A stretch of DNA of 42,572 nucleotides from Spirogloea muscicola (GCA_009602725.1 WELB01000150.1:323831-366402), one strand, 5' to 3'; shown: positions 9,541 to 19,868, counted from the stretch's first letter. Notes: a model not told the origin generated them from the letters alone. Program-made: numbers and translations.

Positions 9541-10700
9541 CCAAGCCAACTTGGACTCAGTCTCCAAGAAGACCCAGTATACCAAGAAGACCCCAGTCCT
9601 CTTTACACCCCTGGTTGGTCGTACCCTGAAAGATGCATGTCATTGCGAATGGGCTTGACAGTCAGAACGCGCCTACATTGCTTCAGAGTAAGTGGACCAA
9701 CTTCCCTGTTCGCCCTGTTCGCTCTTCAAGTGGAGGCTAGCCTCTCCTGTGCCAAGCCGCTTTAGCAATTGAGCAGTACGTTCAAACAGTGTAACATCAT
9801 CACAACCATGCCCTTCCTTGATGTCGACCATCAGATAGCGTGGTGTGTAATTGGATTGCCTTGCACTGCAGACACATGGGCATCAAGCTAATGCTCTTCG
9901 AGGCAGGCATTAAGATCGTGCTTCTCAAGGCCACTTGAGACCCCTCCTGCCACTCGCACTTTCGCACATGGTGTTCCTTCAAAGGTTCGTGCCATTATGT
10001 TCGCTGGCCAAGGCGCATAATTGCATGTGAATGATATGCAGATGCCAACCCACTCGAGGCGCCACTCACATTGGGCCTATCAGAGCATCAAAATTGTACT
10101 TAAGAAAGGGAAGAGGAAGCCGGCGGGTAGAGTGAGGGAAGGGCGGGTGTGGACAATATACTTGTTTATAGGGAGCAGAGATAAAGGCAAGGGCCACCAC
10201 ACGCCTGCACACATGAATGAAGGGCTGGCGCTGGAAGAGGGCGATTGTCTGTAGAGGACAGAAGGCAAGCCCAAGCCAGAAATAGGACGCAAATTCCATG
10301 CGCTCTATGCTCGGAAATCTGCTGCTTGTGCAACTCTTGCTGGCCTCCCCCAACATCGAACATCCTCTACGAAGGGACCTCTGGTGCTGCTACTGCCCAT
10401 GGAAGGGTCCAACCCCCATAGCAGCATGTGTCAATCTGCCATTACCCGGCCAGACTGACTGGCCACAGGCGTGTGACTTTGCATCATACTCCCGCTACGT
10501 GGATTGTCATGACCCATTGGGGCCACGGGACATATCAGGCACGCCTTCAATTATCCAGGGGCACCTTGCTGCCGCAGTGGCAGATGAATGCCACCAACAG
10601 TATTAGCTCTGAACGTGTTCTTTCACAGGGCCCTGACTAATAAGGGCGAAGTCGCACCAGCTTAGACGGCATCCAGACATTAGACGCACCTGTTCCAGAA
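9541..10700. other. No gene recognised
   Basis: Scattered short open frames only. I saw no retroelement hairpin, no domain and no consistent splice series. Lower GC than the flanking repeats. It could be an intergenic spacer or hold poorly conserved exons. Confidence 0.4.
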
Positions 10701-11049
10701 ACTGCTCTGCCACAAACGGACGACAGCATACCTTCTCACTCAGCTCGCAGCCTGTACCTGCATAGAAGGGGCCTTCGTTCAGCGGGCAGCGAGGGTGGGG
10801 GGAAAGATGCAGGGTTTGGGATGGGTGGTAGATGCAGAATGCGAGCAGCTTGTAGACCAACCAAGGGTGCATTGGGTTTGCTAATTTTAAGAATGACAGC
10901 AATGGCAGGGAAGCACGAACACAAGGTGTACCTACCACCCCTATTAGTTGCTGGCAGTGAGAATCTCTCCCAGAGCCCTCCTCTCTGTGCTCCCTTTCCA
11001 AAGCCAAACCCCCAAAACCGCCCCCCTTCCAAACCCCTCCCCCTCCCCC

Positions 11050-11069
11050 NNNNNNNNNNNNNNNNNNNN
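11050..11069. other. Assembly gap (20 Ns) in a poly-C tract
   Basis: A run of 20 Ns flanked on both sides by C runs, 40 bases beyond the stop codon of the kinase gene. The true length and content are unknown. A single N also lies at 20100. Confidence 0.95.
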
Positions 11070-11108
11070 CCCCCCCTTCCTGCACCCTCTCCCCCTTCTG
11101 CTGGGGCC

Positions 11109-12827
11109 TCACTTCCCAGCCCGCTGCTTCTGCAGCAGCAACTCCGGCCAGACTGTCAGCAGCACGCATGCCACGGCTGGCACTGCCACATTGTCCACAT
11201 CTCGCTTGCACGCTGCTTCGGCCACCGCACAAGCCGTGCCCACCACCAGCGTGCCAACTGCTGCTCGCTCCAGCTCCAGCTCCGGCTTGAAGTTGCCAGC
11301 CCAATTGAGACCTGCCTGTAAGCCAACAATACTTCTATCAGTCCCTGCCCTGGCCACAGCAAGTCTTGCAATTTTACTTCTTCAACCAACCACCAGCAGG
11401 TCAGCCTCACAATTCTCGCTGCTAGCCCAGTCAATCTGTGATCCCTTTCACCAGGACGCAGAATGCGAGACTTGCTCCACCCAGCAGCATTGCTGTTGAT
11501 CCCGCCCAGGTCTTGGAATCTGAAAATGGCAGTTTCTTCCTGATAAAGTGCCAGGCAGCAAACCCCAAACATCAGATATTGCTGGTGCCCAGCTCCCTGC
11601 AGAGAGGTCTGAAGCGCCTCCAACATCTGTGCGCATGCATGGCTAGGTGTGCACTATTGAGAGAATGGCAAATTCACCTCAATGATCAAGAAGATGCCAA
11701 GAGGCACCTCAACAAAATGGTAAATTTGGCAGCCAGTGTACGGGGGAAGCGCTTGCCCAGGCATGCAAAGTGGTGGAGCATTGGTCCTCACTTGCCAAAT
11801 CGTCGTCCAACAATTTCCGCCAATCCATCACCACCACACAGCATCATCAGTGCCACCACCCCCACAGGAGAATGCCTCCAATACCACACCTGCCAGCCAG
11901 ATCTTGGCCATATATAGAACGCTTGAATACGTATGAGGGCAAATCCCGTCTCAAAAGGGGTGAAAAAGTCCGTGGGGAAGAAGGGAGGGGGGGGGGGAGC
12001 CAAGAGGTCGTGTAACTGGTATCCAGCTTGAGCACAATTTGGTCAAATGCAGCAAGATGGGGCTGCTTTGGAAGCAAATATCACTTGGAGCTACTATCTG
12101 TGGCGGGGGAGGCTTTCCGGCAACGTACAGTGAGGACAACAAAGGCGAGACCATAGTATAGAGGGCCCTTCAGGATCTCGCCAGGGTCTCCCTTACGGGT
12201 CAGGAGGGCGACTGCAGCCGGGTCTCTCAGGATGCCTATGTACACATCAGTGAGCAGGGTGTTTAAGTGGCTGCCGCACATTTGAATAATATTCAGGATG
12301 GGGACAGCCCAAGTCGGCAGGAGGACAAGGTATAGGAGGACTCTGCCAGTGGCGCTAACAATCAAGCTGCAGGCATGCTGTCTTGGGTCAGCTTAACGAC
12401 GCTTACCGAGACCAATGAGGGCAAATTGCAGAGTGATTAGGAGCGGCACCAGTGCAGCACACCACTTGGCAGTCGGAAGGCCACTGGAGCAAGGAGAGCG
12501 AGGTGCTCGCTGCGTTGGCATACACAAAGCATGGCGGGGCGACTGCCAGGTGTGCTGCATTGAAGAGGCGGAGCAGGGGGCGCGGGCGGCTGGAAGGGGC
12601 GAGAAGCAGGTGGAGGCGCACCTGAAGAGGTTCCAGGTGAGCACAAAGATGGGGCCGGTGCCAATGTGGATGACCTTCCGGCTCTCCTTGGGCGCGAGGA
12701 GGCGCAGCGCGACAAGGGCGTCCACGGCGGCGAGCCAGAGGAGGCAGAGGGCGAGCGAGAAGGCGGTGGCGGCGGCGTCGCGCGCGGGCGCGGAGCGCAG
12801 GAGGGCGGGCAGGCCGGGCGGCATCAT
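11109..12827 (-). CDS. Phytol/farnesol-type kinase (VTE5/FOLK family), 6-7 exons
   Basis: Exons in order: 12827-12622, 12483-12407, 12235-12129, 11889-11792, one small unresolved piece near 11660-11680, 11519-11452, 11315-11109. Family blocks are RKVIHIGTGPIFVLTW, KWCAALVPLLITLQF, DPGEILKGPLYYGL, SPVGVVALMMLCGGDGLAEI, VGRRFG, SKTWAGSTAMLLGG and a C-terminal DVDNVAVP. These match plant/algal phytol kinase and farnesol kinase, integral membrane CTP-dependent enzymes; phytol kinase recycles chlorophyll-derived phytol for tocopherol synthesis in plastids. Hydrophobic helices fit this. The start is the first of two tandem ATGs; the frame stays open upstream, so a longer leader is possible. The piece VNLPFS near 11660-11680 fits between RRFGK and SKTWAG, but no canonical splice sites give the right phase, so that join is uncertain. 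Retroelement DNA begins about 110 bp upstream. Confidence 0.85.
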
Positions 12828-12937
12828 GGCGGCGCCGGCTTGGAGCTTGCCCGGCTTCCGAGGGGCCACCTGCGCGCGCGCCTCCGCACAAGGCGCTTCC
12901 GAAGCTCGTCCCTGGGCTTCCCCCCGCGGAGTGCTTC

Positions 12938-13148
12938 TGGCCACTCCGGCTCCTTCAGACCTTGTCCATTCCTTTGGGCTTAGCGGTCCATGGCCCACGC
13001 CTTGCATCTGCGTGGTGGCTGTGCTCTCGCTGCGGCCTCCGGCTTTCGTCAGGGGGATAGTTTACCGGCAGCTAGTCTGTCGGATGTGAGGCTCCTCACT
13101 CGTAACTACCAAGTGGTCCATCCTCCCCCGTTCTGCCATAGCCTCTCA
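12938..13148 (+). mobile_element. LINE C-terminal fragment and 3'UTR upstream of the kinase gene
   Basis: 12938-12985 is a 3'UTR tail of A-prime type (CTTCAGACCTTGTCCATTCC). Then codons for MAHALHLRGGCALAAASGFR and SDVRLLTRNY follow, the shared C-terminal domain, and a new 3'UTR starts. It lies head to head with the kinase gene. Confidence 0.7.
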
Positions 13149-13394
13149 AGGCCCCGCAGTCGCTGCTTAGCTCGTAGTTTGGCCCCTTCGAACCTTGTCA
13201 ATTCTTTTCGGGCTGGCTTCTCACAGCCCTTGCCCCCATTGGGAGAGCCACTTCTTCTCTTTGGGCTGTTCAGGCCCCGCAGTCGCTGCTTAGCTCGTAG
13301 TTTGGCCCCTTCGAACCTTGTCAATTCTTTTCGGGCTGGCTTCTCACAGCCCTTGCCCCCATTGGGAGAGCCACTTCTTCTTCTTTGGGCTGGC
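13149..13394 (+). repeat. Tandemly duplicated LINE 3'UTR, period 123 bp
   Basis: Two near-identical copies start at 13149 and 13272 with AGGCCCCGCAGTCGCTGCTT. Each contains GGGCTGGCTTCTCACAGCCC and TTGCCCCCATTGGGAGAGCC. A third copy sits at 30892-31001 inside another element. The array shows repeated use of the same 3' end as insertion site or unequal exchange. Confidence 0.85.
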
Positions 13395-13640
13395 CTCTCC
13401 CAGCCACCAGTTCATCTGGCCGCGCTTGCTTCTTCTGGCCAGGGGACCACTTCCAGGAGCCTAGCTTCTCTGACCTGAGGCTGCTTGGCAGGGGTTACTG
13501 AGTGATACGTAGCTGCTTTGTTTCTTGTTGTGCTTGTATTTCTTAGCGCTTCCCCTGGCCCCCTTCTCCTACTTCGTTCCTTCTTTTTTGGGCTGGCTTT
13601 TCCAGCCCCTATCTCAATGGGCGAGCCCTTTCTTCTTTAT
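13383..13640 (+). mobile_element. A-prime 3' tail followed by SINE-like 3'-end unit
   Basis: 13383-13435 is the hairpin variety GGGCTGGCCTCTCCCAGCC plus ATCTGGCCGCGCTTGCTTC, the A-prime end. 13436-13640 is a short unit starting at GGCCAGGGGACCACTTCCAG with its own stop, 3'UTR, hairpin and ATGGGCGAGCCC. Confidence 0.7.
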
Positions 13641-14757
13641 GATGGTGGTGCTTGGACGGCATGGTGGTGCTTGGAGCCCCGTTGGGGCTGCTGCGCATGT
13701 GGAGCAAGTTGTGGAGTCCACCCTTGAGAACCATCTCCGGACCCTCCCGGCCCTCCCCTCCCTACAGGACGCGCAGCTTGCGGTGGCCATCCTCACCCGG
13801 TGTGTGGCCCAGCGTCCCACTTACCTGTTGCGGACTGTGCCCCCCACCACTGCACTAAACGCCATCTACTCTATCGTGGACTCCAGACTCCAACAGGCTC
13901 TTCATGGCCTGATGGACCATCCCGACCTATCCGCCACGCCGGCGGCCATCCTACAGTGTACCCTACCCATCAGTAAAGGCGGCCTTGGGTGCCGTCCATT
14001 GGCTCGCCTGTCCCAAGCAGCTCACCTGGGTTGCTGGGCCCAAGTGGCCTCCACCATCTCCAGTCGCTTCATCCTGAGGGGCCAGGCTGTTTTAGCACCC
14101 GCCATAGCGGGTGTTGCAACAGGAAACCTGCCCTTCCAGCTTTCTCTAACCGCAGCACTACGTGATCTCTCGCGCTGCTTACCAACGCTTGCAGAGGGTC
14201 ATGCAGATTTTGCGGCATGGGCACGCTGTTCTGAAGGAAAGCGCAGGGCCTTTACTCTCACGCTGCGGACGTGCAGGCCGCCTCTGACTTGCAGGGACTG
14301 CTCAAGGACGATGGACGTGGCCTCACCCGGCTCCTCTCCATCAGCTCCCCAGGCGTGTCGGAGTGGTTAAATGCTCTGCCGATATACGAGTCCCTTCGGC
14401 TCTCAGACAACCTGTTTCGTACCGCGCTCCATCACCACCTCGGCCTCCCCCGCCCTTGCTTGGCTGGCATCCGCCAGTGCGAGTGTGGCCACATTGCCGA
14501 TGACAAGCTCGCCCTAGCCGCGCACATGCTGAGGTTTGCTGAGGGGGGTGAGCGCATTGCCTCCCACGACTTACTCAGGGATACAATGTTTGGAATTTTG
14601 CGAGAGGCAGGGTATCATCCGGCGATGGAGGTGTCCGGCATCATGCCAATCTCCTTCAGGCGCGGCAAGCCATACGTGCGGCGTCTGGACGTGGTCGCCA
14701 CCCCCCGGGGCGGTGGGCCTCGTCTGCTCCTGGACGTGGTACTGATCGACGCATACA
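13641..14757 (+). mobile_element. REL-type LINE lineage C: end of RT to nuclease
   Basis: Starts just after the catalytic RT motifs (the LGAP.G segment) and reads well through the RT thumb-like part (RCVAQRPTYLLRTVPPTTAL, SKGGLGCRPLARLSQAAHLG). A frameshift occurs near 14265. The second frame has the zinc knuckle CECGHIADDKLALAAHMLRF, in which the last Cys is replaced by Phe, then SHDLLRDTMFGILREAGYHP and a nuclease start RRLDVVATPRGGGPRLLLDV. It ends at about 14757 against a minus-strand 3'UTR, so KERKY and the C-terminal domain are lost. It clearly differs from lineages A and B. Confidence 0.8.
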
Positions 14758-14870
14758 AGAATGGACAATATCCAAAGCCAAACAAGGTGCCGAAAATAAC
14801 GACTACACAACTAGACACGGAACGATGCTTGTGGAAGCTCAGTACCCGCAAGTGAGCCGGAAGAGCCCTC
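14758..14870 (-). mobile_element. Minus-strand lineage A-type 3'UTR tail
   Basis: The reverse complement reads ACTTGCGGGTACTGAGCTTCC, the stop region, then GGATATTGTCCATTC, the lineage A 3'UTR box. It abuts lineage C at its 3' end. Confidence 0.6.
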
Positions 14871-14877
14871 GTTGCTG

Positions 14878-15095
14878 CCTCTGGCTCTGGCCAGGGGGCC
14901 CGCTTCCAGGAGCCCAGTTTCTCTGACCTGCGGCTGCTTAGCAGGGGTTACTGAGTGCCTCGTTGCTGCTTAGTTCCTTTTTGTGCTTGTTTTTCTTAGT
15001 GCTTCCCCTGGCCTTCTCGTACTTTGTTCATTCAATTTTTGGGCTGGCTTTTCCCAGCCACTATCCTCAATGGGCGAGCACCTTCTTCTTTCAGT
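14878..15095 (+). mobile_element. SINE-like 3'-end unit
   Basis: Begins in CCAGGGGGCCCGCTTCCAGG, has CTGACCTGCGGCTGCTTAGC with the stop (GGTTACTGAG), the 3'UTR, a TGGGCTGGCTTTTCCCAGCC hairpin and CCTCAATGGGCGAGCACC. Same layout as the units at 8190 and 13436. Confidence 0.7.
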
Positions 15096-15591
15096 ACCCA
15101 CGTGGTGGGCAGCAGCAAGTCCGAGTAGCTCGCAGCTGGGAAAGGAAAGCGCGGCCAAACTGACTGGTGGTTGTGAGAGGCCAGCCAAGAGAAGAATGGC
15201 GCGCCCTGAGAGAAGAGGGGCTAGCACGCCAGCCCAGAAAAGGATGGACAATGTCCGCAGGCCTCAAAAGGCCACAAAATGGTGCCCGGAAAGACAAAAC
15301 TACACACCAATAATGATGCAGATGGATGCTCAGTAACTACGAGTGAGCAACAGCAAATCAGAATGACTCGAAGCAGGAAAAGCGGCACTCCAGCGAGACC
15401 CTGAGGCAGCAGCCATAGCGCGTCCAATGTGCGTGTGGACCGCGTGAGCCAAAGAAGAATGGCGCGCCTTGAAAAAAGAGGGGCTAGCAAAGCCAGCCCA
15501 GAAAAGGATGGACATGTCCGCAGGCCTCAAAGGCCACAAAACGGTGCCCGGAAAGACAAAACTACACACCAATGATGATGCAGATGGATGC
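15096..15591 (-). mobile_element. Stacked minus-strand LINE 3' ends
   Basis: Three 3' ends lie head to tail on the minus strand: 15096-15185 (stop region TGGGTACTGAAAG and an A-prime-like tail), 15186-15451 (3'UTR, hairpin remnant and last codons SDLLLLTRSY-like) and the 3'UTR at 15452-15591. All carry the box GACATTGTCCATCC or a close variant. Confidence 0.65.
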
Positions 15592-16376
15592 TCAGTAACC
15601 ACAAGTGAGCAACAGCAAAGCAGAAAAACTCGAAGCAGGAAAAGCGGCACTCCGCCGAGACCCTGAGGCAGCAGCCATAGCGTGGCTAGCGCGCGTGTAG
15701 ACCGCGTGAGCCAAAGAGCGCTGGAACGAGACCGCCAGCCTCATTCGTAATACCTGGGCGAGGGAGCCCCAGCATTGAAGCCTGGCAAACCCGGCCGCCG
15801 TTCGATGGCCTGCCAGGCAAGCTGCTGGGAGGAGATCCAACCAGCCCCTGCCGAAGGCCCCGTGAACGTCAATGGCCAGGGCCGCGAAGACATCGCCTGG
15901 TGGGTGGTCAGCGTACTTGCGCTCCTTACTCCGAGCCGCCAAAGCGACCGCGTGCCCAGCGAGCGTCGCCGACTTTGCGGGGTTGGTGGAGTCGACGCAA
16001 TCTGCCGTCACCACATCTTCGACGATATGGGGACCTCCTCCGGGCGGGATGGCAACTAGGTCAGCGTGGCGGGTGTGGAGCTGTCCGTCGGCGCCCCGCT
16101 GGCTGGGCATAATTGTCGTATTTTCCATTGCCACCTTGTAGCCGGCCTCCATGAACACACCCTGCATGCCGTCTCGCAGGAGGTCTTGTGAACCGGTCCG
16201 CTCGCCCTGGTGCGCGCAGCGGAGCATGTGGGCAGCCAGCGCCGCAGGGTCATCGTGGCGGGCACCGCACTCGCACAGCTGGACCCCGACGAGGCAGGGA
16301 GGGAGGAGGCCCAGGAGCCGGTGGACCGCCATCCTGAAAACCTCGTCTGGTATTGTGAGCGCCGCGAGCGCTGGAA
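15592..16376 (-). mobile_element. REL-type LINE lineage A: zinc knuckle to C-terminus, open frame
   Basis: The best kept nuclease/C-terminal module: open without a stop from about 16376 to 15592. It shows PDEVFRMAVHRLLGLLPPCL, knuckle CECGARHDDPAALAAHMLRC, GSQDLLRDGMQGVFMEAG, RHADLVAIPPGGGPH, DVVTADCVD, ARSKERKYADHPPGD and LRMRLAVSFQRSLAHAVY, ending LLLLTCGY-stop. Around 15770-15850 about 20 residues are in a different frame from other copies, flanked by apparently compensating indels. The RT is missing. Confidence 0.85.
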
Positions 16377-17425
16377 CGAGCCGACCTCCGGGGGCGCGCG
16401 CGGCTGCTCTCGGCGTCCTCACCAGGAGCGGCTGCTTGTTTGTCTGCTCTGCCGATCCACGACGCGCTTCGGATGCCGGACGACGCATTCCGTACGGCGG
16501 TGCACCGCCTACTCGGCCTCCACCCACTCTGCGTAAGTGGAGTACAGCAATGCGAAGTGCGGCGGGCGCAGCCCTGACGCGGCGTCTTTGGCGGCCCATA
16601 TGCTCCGGTGCGCACGAGGAGGGGAGCGGACCGGCACTTACGACTTCCTACGCAATGCCATGTTTGGCATATTTGTAGAAGAATGCGGCTGCTGACATTG
16701 AAAGAGCGGCTGTGAAAGCCAGCCAGATGCATACAGGTGTTCGTGGAGGCCGGTTACACTGTGGCTCTCGAGAGTGCCAGCATCATGCCTCCGACCGCTG
16801 GGGCGGATGGCCGCCTCCACACCCGGCGCGCCGATCTCGTCGCTAACGCGCTCGGCGGGGGGCCTCGGCTCATTGCCGACGTCGTCACAACTGACTCTTT
16901 CGATCCACGAGCGCCAAACTCTCGACGGAGGAGGCGGGCTACGCAGTTTGCCAAGCGGCAGGCGCCTAGGATCGCAAATATTCGCATCACCCGGTAGGCG
17001 ACGAGTTTGTCCCACTCGCCGTCGACGTACACGGCGACTTTGGCGCCAAATGGCTTGACCTGCTTCACCGCCTTGCGCGGCGAGCAGCGGCCCGCCGCCA
17101 CGGGCAGCAGGGCGAGCAGCCTGGCTTCCATGTCGCCGGGTCCCTCGCCCAAGTCTTCCGGATGCGCTTGGCCGTCTCTTTGCAGCGGTCCCTAGCTTTT
17201 GCGGTCCACTTGCGCGCAGGCCGCGCTCTGGCGGCGGCTTCCGGCTTCCGTCAGGCCGACATCTCTCCGCCTGCTAGCTATTCAGATTTGCATCTACTGA
17301 CTAGAGGTTACTGAGAGTCCGCTTGCTGCTGTCTCAGTCCTTAGCACTCCGGCTCCTTCAGACCTTGTCCATTACTTTGGGCTGGCCTCTCCCAGCCACC
17401 AGTTAATCTGGCCGTGCTTGCTTCA
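16377..17425 (+). mobile_element. REL-type LINE lineage A-prime, knuckle to 3'UTR, with a small insertion
   Basis: Close copy of 34148-35105. It starts at ADLRGRA, continues with MPDDAFRTAVHRLLGLHPLC and a frame-broken knuckle, RRADLVANALGGGPRLIADV, a frameshifted LAVDVHGDFGAKWLDLLHRL, and VFRMRLAVSLQRSLAFAVHL, ending SDLHLLTRGY (TGA near 17311). About 60 extra bases interrupt GIFVEAGY at 16680-16742. The 3'UTR has the hairpin GGGCTGGCCTCTCCCAGCC at 17379. Its 5' end abuts the 5'-truncated end of the minus-strand lineage A copy. Confidence 0.8.
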
Positions 17426-17735
17426 AAAAGGAATGGACAAGGTCCGAAGAAAGTGGTCGCCCATAGAGAAGAGGCGCTAGCTCTGAACTAGGGATGAAAG
17501 GATGAATCACTCGATAACAACGAGGGAGGAGCCTCAAATCCGACAGACTAGCTGGCGGAAAACATTCCCCCTGACGAAAGCCAGAGGCAGCAGTGAGAGC
17601 ACTGCCAGCACGCAGGTGGCTTGGCCAGCCCCTCTTCTCTAAGGGCGCGCCTTTCTCTTCCGGCACGCAGGTGCAGCGCGCGGGCCATAGACCTCTGCAG
17701 CGAGACGGCCAAGCGCATGCGGTATTGAGCTTTCC
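17426..17735 (-). mobile_element. Two minus-strand LINE C-terminal fragments
   Basis: 17426-17620: reverse strand codes for SALTAASGFRQGECFPPAS and SDLRLLPRCY, then a 3'UTR with GGACCTTGTCCATTCC. 17620-17735: reverse strand codes for MRLAVSLQRSMARALHLRAG and then meets the hairpin. Both lack bodies. Confidence 0.65.
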
Positions 17736-18480
17736 TTTGCGTCGTCTCGTGTCTAGCTGTGTAGCTTTTCTTTTCGGCATCTTTGTTGGCTCTTTGGATT
17801 CTGTCCATTCTTTCTGGGTTGGCTTTGCCAGCCCCTCTTCTCTATGGGCGAGCACTTCCTTCCCTCGGCACTTCCGGCCCTTCCCCCCGCCCTCCCTCCT
17901 GCCACTGCTGCTGCCCCACTCCTCTTGCAGTAAGTATCTCTTTCCTGGAACTGCCCTTTGCTCAACAAAGGAGATTGAGCACGCAGTGGCCACTTGAGTC
18001 GCTGTGTGCAATGCTTTTCTGGCCAGTTCGAATGTCGTTCATTCCTTTTCTGGGCTGGCCAATCCTAGCCATCGCCCTCTACTGGAAGAGTCATCCACTT
18101 TTGAGCCTCCCGGTCCTCTCTGCTTAATCTGATCTGCTCTTGCTGACCAGAGGTCATTGAGCGCCCACTCGCAGGAGTCATGGAGAATAGTTCCGAATTT
18201 TTGCGCCTTCCGGCCCCTTCAGATATTGTACATCAACCGCCACCGCCCTTTCCTTGAAGAGCCTGTCTCTTTCTCTCTTTGGGCTGGCTAAGCCTCTTAC
18301 AGCCATGCATTACAGTGGAAGAGCTATTTCCCTTGTACTTTCCTTTGGGCGGGCCTCTCACAGCCATTGGCTAACACTGGAAGAGCTGTTTCTTTAGTTG
18401 GGCTGGCCTGAGTAAATATCGTACGTGGTACTTGCTTGGTAGTGTGTCTCAGCACTTTCCGGCCCCTTGGGGCCTTGCCT
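17736..18480 (+). mobile_element. Run of plus-strand LINE 3'UTR units
   Basis: At least four hairpin-bearing tails follow each other: GGGTTGGCTTTGCCAGCCCC at 17816, GGGCTGGCCAATCCTAGCC near 18051, GGGCTGGCTAAGCCTCTTAC near 18284 and GGGCGGGCCTCTCACAGCC near 18346. The last three end in a TGGAAGAG motif rather than GGGCGAGC, so they are a further 3'UTR type. 17860-17935 also resembles the repeat unit at 4789. Confidence 0.6.
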
Positions 18481-18559
18481 GTAATCACACAGCCCTTTTC
18501 ACTTCCTTTCGCCCCCTTTGGAAGAGCTCACTTCTCATAGCCGCTGCCTTACATTTGCA

Positions 18560-18815
18560 CGAGTGAGCACATACAGCAGAAGAAGTGAGCTCTCCAAAGG
18601 AATGGAGTGTGTATAAAGTGATGGAGGGTCTGAGTGGCCAAGTACACAGGCAAGCACATTGACAGATGTACATCACCTGCTGCTAAGCTGATTCGCTCAG
18701 TAACCACGAGTCAGCACACGGAGGTCGCTAGACGATGCCCGGCAAGTGGCAAGCGTAGGTGGCGGGGGCTGAGAATGGCCAGCCCAGGAAACGGAGAAGT
18801 TGATAAGGGGGATTT
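18560..18815 (-). mobile_element. Minus-strand LINE tail of a B-related type
   Basis: The stretch GATGGAGGGTCTGAGTGGCC through CACCTGCTGCTAAGCTGA and AACCACGAGTCAGCACA matches 24725-24840. In reverse it reads as a stop region (CTCGTGGTTACTGAGCG) and a 3'UTR. It marks a separate small family with two copies here. Confidence 0.6.
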
Positions 18816-19675
18816 CGTGTGTTTGAAACAAACGAAGGCCAAATGGCCAAATACAAAGGCAAGCACATCTTAAGACCTACATAACCTACGATAGATTGAC
18901 CCGCTCAGAAACCACGGGTCAAAACATAAAGGTCGCTAACCGATGCCTGGATACTAGATGGCAGATACGAAGCCCTTCTGCTACCTACTACAGCTCGCCC
19001 AGCTTTCTGGTGCAAAGCATTAGCCTGAGCACGCTGCAAACAGGCCGAAACTCGTCGTCGCAACAACGACAGATAAGCAGCTGGCAAGCCCATCTCAGCC
19101 GGGAACACATCTGCATGTCGTGTGTAGCCTAGATTGGCTATGTTTTGATGAAGGAGAGTAAGGAAACGAGGACCTAAGCAGCCAAAGATGTCGATTGCTG
19201 CTGGCAAGAGCTGATCACATCGGGGGTAATCGGAGTAGTGCTGCACCCTTTCTTTGTCTAGCACTGCCCACTGCGTGGCCAGCGATGTGTGTCGATGCTG
19301 GACCTGTATAGGCCTCTTAACCACAATACCGACCAAAGCCCTTGGTCCTCCACCAGGTTGCACGCCCACAATGTCAAGTGTGCGGCGATGATGACGTCCC
19401 TGGGCATCCGTGGTGATAGGCATGATGTTGTTCACTTCCACGACCGCACGGTACCCGGCGTCGCGCATCAAACCCGCCAGAGCATCACGGAGGAGGTTGT
19501 GGATGCCCACCACTTCTGGTCCAGTGGGGCATCGCAGCATGTGAGTGGCGAGCTCAGCACTCTCTGCGCGGAAGCCCCACTCACACTGGCGCACCCCAAT
19601 CAGGCTGTTAGGTGGGAGGCCGAGGACGAGTTGAAGCAAAGCCCAGAAAAGAAGCCCCAAGGCGCCATACAGCAC
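18816..19675 (-). mobile_element. REL-type LINE lineage B: knuckle to 3'UTR, one long open frame
   Basis: An uninterrupted frame of about 250 codons (19675-18905) covers LGLPPNSLIGVRQCEWGFRA, knuckle end ELATHMLRCPTGPEVVGIHN, LLRDALAGLMRDAGYRAVVE, a nuclease region RRTLDIVGVQPGGGPRALV, CDQLLPAAIDIFGCLGPRFL, LSLLRRRVSACLQRAQANA, and ends SDLYVLTRGF. The knuckle has CEW in place of CEC, and the region after PRALV differs from the expected DVV, so the nuclease is probably dead. The 3'UTR reaches about 18816. Confidence 0.85.
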
Positions 19676-19790
19676 TGCCAGGCTTGGCTGGGGCGCCGGG
19701 CGAGAGCGAGAAAGCGCGGCCAGATTGACTGGTGGCTGTGAGAGGCTGGCCCAAAGGAATGGACAAGGGCGGAAGGAGCCGGAGTGCGAA
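19676..19790 (-). mobile_element. Minus-strand LINE 3'UTR piece
   Basis: Reverse strand shows CTTGTCCATTCCTTTGGGCC, an AGCCTCTCACAGCCACCAG hairpin remnant and AATCTGGCCGCGCTTTC, the A-prime tail. It lies about 180 bp from the start of the methyltransferase frame. Confidence 0.6.
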
Positions 19791-19868
19791 GTGCCAAGGC
19801 AGCAGCAAGGAGACTGTCAGTAACCTCGAAGGCAGAGGAAGACGCTTCCGTGAGAGGGCGGTGGCCTG

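Noticed and set aside
13149-13394. CRISPR-like direct repeats
   Set aside because: Only two 123-bp copies without spacers of regular length, and the unit is a LINE 3'UTR.
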